Positions 32,101-32,437 of a DNA stretch of 32,437 nt are shown in pieces. A program made the translations under genes and the position numbers. Every line of letters begins with the position of its first letter. Positions within the stretch are counted from its first letter, which is position 1. The notes beneath the pieces were generated by a model. The model was not told where the DNA came from and did not search any database. It saw only the letters and a list, made by a program, of their open reading frames with translations. The DNA comes from Rubrivivax sp. (GTDB lineage: Bacteria; Pseudomonadota; Gammaproteobacteria; Burkholderiales; Burkholderiaceae_C): contig JAURZK010000162.1 of NCBI GenBank assembly GCA_030653505.1, positions 1-32,437 of the forward strand, given 5' to 3'.

Positions 32101-32437
32101 GCCGCTGGCGCGGCCGTTGCTGATGCCACCGGTGTTGTACAAGTAGATCAACCCGACCAGGCCGCCGACATAGCTGGCCGAGGTGCCCGTGACGCCGACG
32201 CTGCCGCTGGCCGAGACGTTGCTGATGTTGCCGAAGGCCGAGGCGCCGCCGAGCAGCCCGCCGACATAGCCGGTGCCATCGACGTTGCCGCTGGCGCTGC
32301 TGTCGCCCAGCGCGCTGCCATAGAAGTAGCCGACGAGCCCGCCGCTGTAGTAGCCGCCGCTGACCTTGCCGCTGGCATTGCTGTCGGTGATGCGGCTGCC
32401 TTCGTTGTAGTAACCGAAGTAGCCCACCAGGCCGCCG
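23134..32437 (-). CDS. Giant repeat exoprotein with GLUG, YDG and MBG domains (N-terminus beyond window)
   Basis: An uninterrupted frame of at least 3100 residues with no stop up to the window edge; the N-terminus, where such proteins usually carry a signal peptide and a haemagglutination-activity (TPS) domain, is missing. In order: about 12 GLUG-type GGLxG repeats (first 370 residues), a linker with YWDSTATGQATSVGGG typical of this family, an initial KTYDGT module, about 25 YDG domains of about 92 residues (KVYDGTT ... NVGxxKxVxVSGxxLSGxDAxNYxL ... ITPKxL), two MBG-type domains near the end, and a unique 115-residue tail. Composition is Gly/Ala/Thr/Ser/Val-rich, and I see only two cysteines, as expected for a secreted adhesin or matrix fibre. 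It is probably exported by two-partner secretion or by machinery encoded with it. No cell-wall or PEP-CTERM anchor is present. Downstream genes follow at 33 bases. Confidence 0.9.
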   Translation of the reverse strand, partial: GGLVGYFGYYNEGSRITDSNASGKVSGGYYSGGLVGYFYGSALGDSSASGNVDGTGYVGGLLGGASAFGNISNVSASGSVGVTGTSASYVGGLVGLIYLYNTGGISNGRASGAVTASGSGATLGGLAGYVSASSNAGVINDSAATGKVTGAGTSGGLIGYFENGGGNSALRNSYATGDVVGSGSVGGLVGLYSRSSTSGRAEDISNSYATGQVSGQNSVGGLVGEFYGRYGIAGSYATGGVTGLGTTSLISLGGLAGYYYTYGSSTGATAPLSTSYASGQVQLADSAVLGNSTTVYAGGLVGQLTGSQVADGIVDAYATGAVTLSNLRGRLHAGGLVGYTNNQNVQRAYATGAVSATGGTLRATGGLLALRNTGNVSASYWDSTATGQATSVGGGTALSASAMKQGATFDGWDLGSTGTGTTTWRIYEGYTAPLLTRFLTPLTLSLADASKTYDGTLSFGNATLGAGILADRIFTATPSADVGSYSVAAGGVYSVQDGYDLTVVGSATLTVTPRALTLAGVVTDKVYDGTRVATLQSAAQPAGIVAGESLTLNLGSASALFDTKDVGQNKLVSISGVTLADGAGPASGKASNYTLSAGSTTASITPKALNAGGFTATNRTYDGSTTVAVSAAGGAVSGQIGSDDVNVDVAAVTSGTVATKDVGTGKAVSVLGATLSGADAGNYVIGGIDSVTVDITPRSLNVNGLTGSNRSYNQNVNVSVDTGNGILAGAVAGDVVQLRSTTINGTMADRHAGDGKTVNVAGSSLQLRGPDAANYSIANATATVNITPALVYFYADYNGQRDKVYDGGDVAFVQPYANPSFGYTLFTTTTTIGVDELTLSYDTPRYSDKNVAYSGSTVTTKTITVANAVLGGADAGNYVLNNVSATTSGRINPLALNVTGVTATNRAYDGSTNVEVDVGSASVNTTTVIAGDVVSVALPGSGTVVGTVANKNVGNNKPVTVPGFTLSGADAGNYSLSGSGGVTVNITPKSLTASYTALDKVYDGNGYARVNVSSADIVAGDQVRFYADINDYNCYGCYAFFVTDTSTPTSYSLSKDAAAVKRVVVVDNALFGNDAANYTLVNRTATLSASITPKGITPVFTGVNKVYDGSTTATVNVNTSASGILSGDAVSLARTANFDTKNVGSGKTIRITDIAFSGVSAGNYTLATTTATTTAAITPKPLSVQGVTATDRAYDGSTAVALTVGTLSAGGVVDTDLVDLLAPAGGIGNGSMANKNVGTNKPVTVAGLALSGADAANYSIDGSLGVTVNIGQRDLTVAYTGVDRVYNGGVAAVVTASSADLVTGDTLSFNQNAIFTGLDARNVGNNKPVSITGITMTGGDAANYRLLNTSATTTAGITPKAITVSYVGLSRVYNGLADVTASVLGSSTGLVAGDLVTFTQTALFQGDGAAGSGKPVDIINIALTGAQGGNYSLLATTATTSATITPRLLGVTGVLAADRVYDGTRDVVLSTVGATVLPAGVLAGDTVTVLLPSGGITTGTVATKDAGTNKAVTITGLTLSGASAANYSVVGASGVTVNITPRPLTAVYGAASRVYDGSTLATVNGSSTGILGGDVGAVGISASGLFGNKNAGADKAVAVSGGFLTGAERNNYTLLNTTGSALASITPKTLTPAYQGGTRVYDGSTSAPVTALGTGVVTGDTVSFVQTAVFTGANAKDVGSGKGIAISGITLSGLDAANYALVGTTASASGGITPKPISIDGLTGATATNRVYDGTPSVQVVVTTSGTLSPSSADIVAGDSVAINLPSGGITTGTMANKNAGNNKALVVDGLTLTGADAGNYTVAATTGITVDIARKPLTALYAGVDKVYDGGTAASISGNSADVIGSDVVSIGGSGVFTGSGARNVGTGKTVLVLAGLLSGADAANYALVNTSGSTTAGITPRPVSPTYTGLDKVYDGTTAALVSANASGFIAGDAVTLGQTAQFTGDKNVGTNKTIAVSGITLSGTDATNYSLTATSASTTGGITPRPLGIQGLTGVAATNRVYDGTDIVEVIVSSTGPIAPDPADVVAGDDVTVTAPSAGATTGTLLDKHVGTAKPVAVSGLTLGGADAANYSITATSGVTVDITPRPLTAAYSAVTRVYDGTVLASIAGSSVDLIGGDLVTISANGVFTGAGAKNVGSGKAVSVQAGSLSGVDAANYSLLNPTGSTTGSITPRDVSVSYLGGTRVYDGSVAAPVTATTTGLVAGDDIAVGQTAVFTGTGAKNVGNAKPVAISGIALSGSDAGNYLLTGTSTFVTASVTPRPLRIEGFSGIVATDRVYDGSIHVAISVLGSGAIAANSADVVPGDDVVAIAPPTGTSAGTLLNKNVGSNKPVIVNGVTLGGVDAGNYSVAAATGVTVNITPKSLTASYAALDKAYDGTATASIVGSSADVVAGDLVGIGGSGIFVDGRNVGAGKTVSVSSGTLSDADAGNYTLLNPTATLSASITPKTLTASYTGGTRVYDGSVNASVTGALSGLIAGDVVSFGQNAVFIGADARNVGVDKVVEITSITLQGADAANYSLLSSSTVTTATITPRPLSVSGLSGLQAVDRVYDGTRDVQITGAAVVGTAAGDVISGDDVTINLPSGSISAGTMVDKAAGTGKAVAVSGLSLSGADAPNYQITGVAGLSVNIAPRPVVLLGVSAVSRVYDGSTVVAINSAGGSLSGVLAGDDLQLLASGVTGSIADKHVGNGKAVSVTGLSFAGADIANYTVDGGGGLQVDITPRTLVASATAADKIYDGNALAAVTLLDDRIAGDTLAMTSSSATFAGKDAGAGQAVTVAGLALTGTDAGNYLLLANTLTTTASINRAPLTISADSLSKVYGESVNLTGTEFTTLGLVAGESLGLVTLASAATASTAAVTGTPYTIDVSDARSGSFNPANYTLAYTSGLLTVTPRPLTIAANSVVRTADEPNPRDFGFSTSVGGLVVGDSVSSVTLNAPTGSATAPGGSIFELVPSGAVFGAGLASNYAISYDSGLLVVLPRPPRVDDVDPNAGNTGQQGFAVQVDQAELERALDTLQRNASVVAQNGADRAPQLPVALRNIDATAAEISVALAGDSRRITLPALLRLPLISFDPDLRRLMFGRAAAGSGSQPPSSTAP
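23480..24006 (-). other. Two MBG-type domains of the giant exoprotein
   Basis: After the last YDG unit come two modules of about 85 residues lacking YDG. The first is PLTISADSLSKVYGE ... NYTLAYTSGLLTVTPRPL; the second is TIAANSVVRTADEPNP ... NYAISYDSGLLVVLPRP. The NY-x-I/L-x-Y-x-S-G-L-L-x-V end is the signature of MBG (mostly beta, Gly-containing) domains that commonly follow YDG arrays. The second has lost the usual K-x-Y-G opening (R-T-A-D instead). Confidence 0.7.
24010..30895 (-). repeat. Tandem array of about 25 YDG domains
   Basis: About 25 tandem modules averaging 275 bases, each with a Y-D-G motif after a short strand, a V-A-G-D turn, a K-N/D-V-G segment, an L-S-G-x-D-A-x-N-Y segment and a closing ITP-R/K-x-L. 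On the plus strand the array shows as recurring GCCGTCGTAGAC-like blocks. Three units have Asn for the motif Asp (YNG near 28575 and 28310; YNQ near 30300). Units near 30018 and 29428 carry Tyr/Phe-rich insertions. DNA identity between units is moderate rather than perfect, so the array is old and its assembly is probably reliable. Confidence 0.88.
24823..29748 (-). repeat. Six copies of a three-domain (about 820-base) super-repeat inside the YDG array
   Basis: Within the YDG array, units recur in the order A-B-C six times. A units open with G-V/L-T-A-T-N/D-R-V-Y-D-G and end with G-V-T-V-N-I-T-P. B units open T-A-x-Y-x-A-L-D-K-V-Y-D-G and contain S-S-A-D-V/I-V-A-G-D. C units open T-x-x-Y-x-G-G-T-R-V-Y-D-G and contain F-x-Q-T-A-V-F-T-G. 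A-unit starts are at 29748, 28890, 28089, 27285, 26466, 25641 and 24822, giving periods of 858, 801, 804, 819, 825 and 819 bases, all multiples of three. Confidence 0.8.
31320..32437 (-). repeat. GLUG-motif repeat region of the giant exoprotein
   Basis: About 12 repeats of roughly 30 residues with the core GGLVG/GGLAG/GGLIG, separated by segments such as ISNSYATGQVSGQNSV and LRNSYATGDVVGSGSV. This S-Y-A-T-G-x-V pattern is typical of GLUG motifs in secreted surface proteins. The first repeat runs out of the window; the last is degenerate (GGLLALRNTG). Expected structure is a beta-helix extension of the missing N-terminal domain (family knowledge). Confidence 0.8.

Overview
The window is high-GC DNA from a betaproteobacterium, most likely a Burkholderiales member of the Rubrivivax / Ideonella / Leptothrix / Piscinibacter type. 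This rests on the mfd-ispD-ispF / OmpR-EnvZ neighbourhood, polyhydroxybutyrate genes (bdhA, phaR), a PEP-CTERM protein, and proteins that resemble that order. The genus is inference; no database search was possible.

Layout. 1-1633: start of mfd (minus strand, cut by the window edge) divergent from the overlapping isoprenoid pair ispD-ispF. 1650-3816: an EnvZ/RisS-type histidine kinase and its OmpR/RisA-type regulator (minus). 3817-4043: an intergenic region with a perfect TTGTAACAG/CTGTTACAA inverted repeat, then a periplasmic SIMPL-domain protein (4044-4763). 4764-4934: a GC-rich palindromic dispersed-type repeat. 4935-5705: 3-hydroxybutyrate dehydrogenase (minus), divergent from an alpha/beta hydrolase whose stop overlaps the start of a RelA-type (p)ppGpp synthetase (ATGA). 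8938-9057: tRNA-Val(GAC) and a strong terminator. 9264-13640: an RND efflux pair (lipoprotein adaptor plus inner-membrane pump). 13700-13915: a small one-helix membrane protein (minus). 14056-15489: cysQ and phaR. 15668-16339: a PEP-CTERM exported protein with a terminator. 16506-19135: rimO and a cystathionine beta-lyase-like gene.

19193-32437 (minus strand) is the accessory part and the most interesting region. In transcription order it holds four tightly packed genes: (i) a giant repeat exoprotein of at least 3100 residues, whose N-terminus lies beyond the window, with about a dozen GLUG motifs, about 25 YDG domains and two MBG-type domains; (ii) a TPR plus outer-membrane beta-barrel protein resembling Slam (surface lipoprotein assembly modifier) translocons; (iii) an exported FecR-TPR protein ending in the first half of a CsgG-like domain; (iv) an exported protein that begins, after its own signal peptide, with what looks like the second half of that CsgG-like domain and ends in a TbpB-like beta-barrel-type domain. 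The set looks like a surface adhesin/matrix locus that combines a giant FHA-type exoprotein with a type XI-like translocon and a possible cognate substrate.

Genes are dense. No gene-free stretch exceeds about 250 bases; the largest gaps (3817-4043, 9015-9263, 15490-15667) are described below. Many long opposite-strand open frames are GC-driven shadows and are left out. No CRISPR array, insertion sequence, integrase, rRNA or replication origin was seen.
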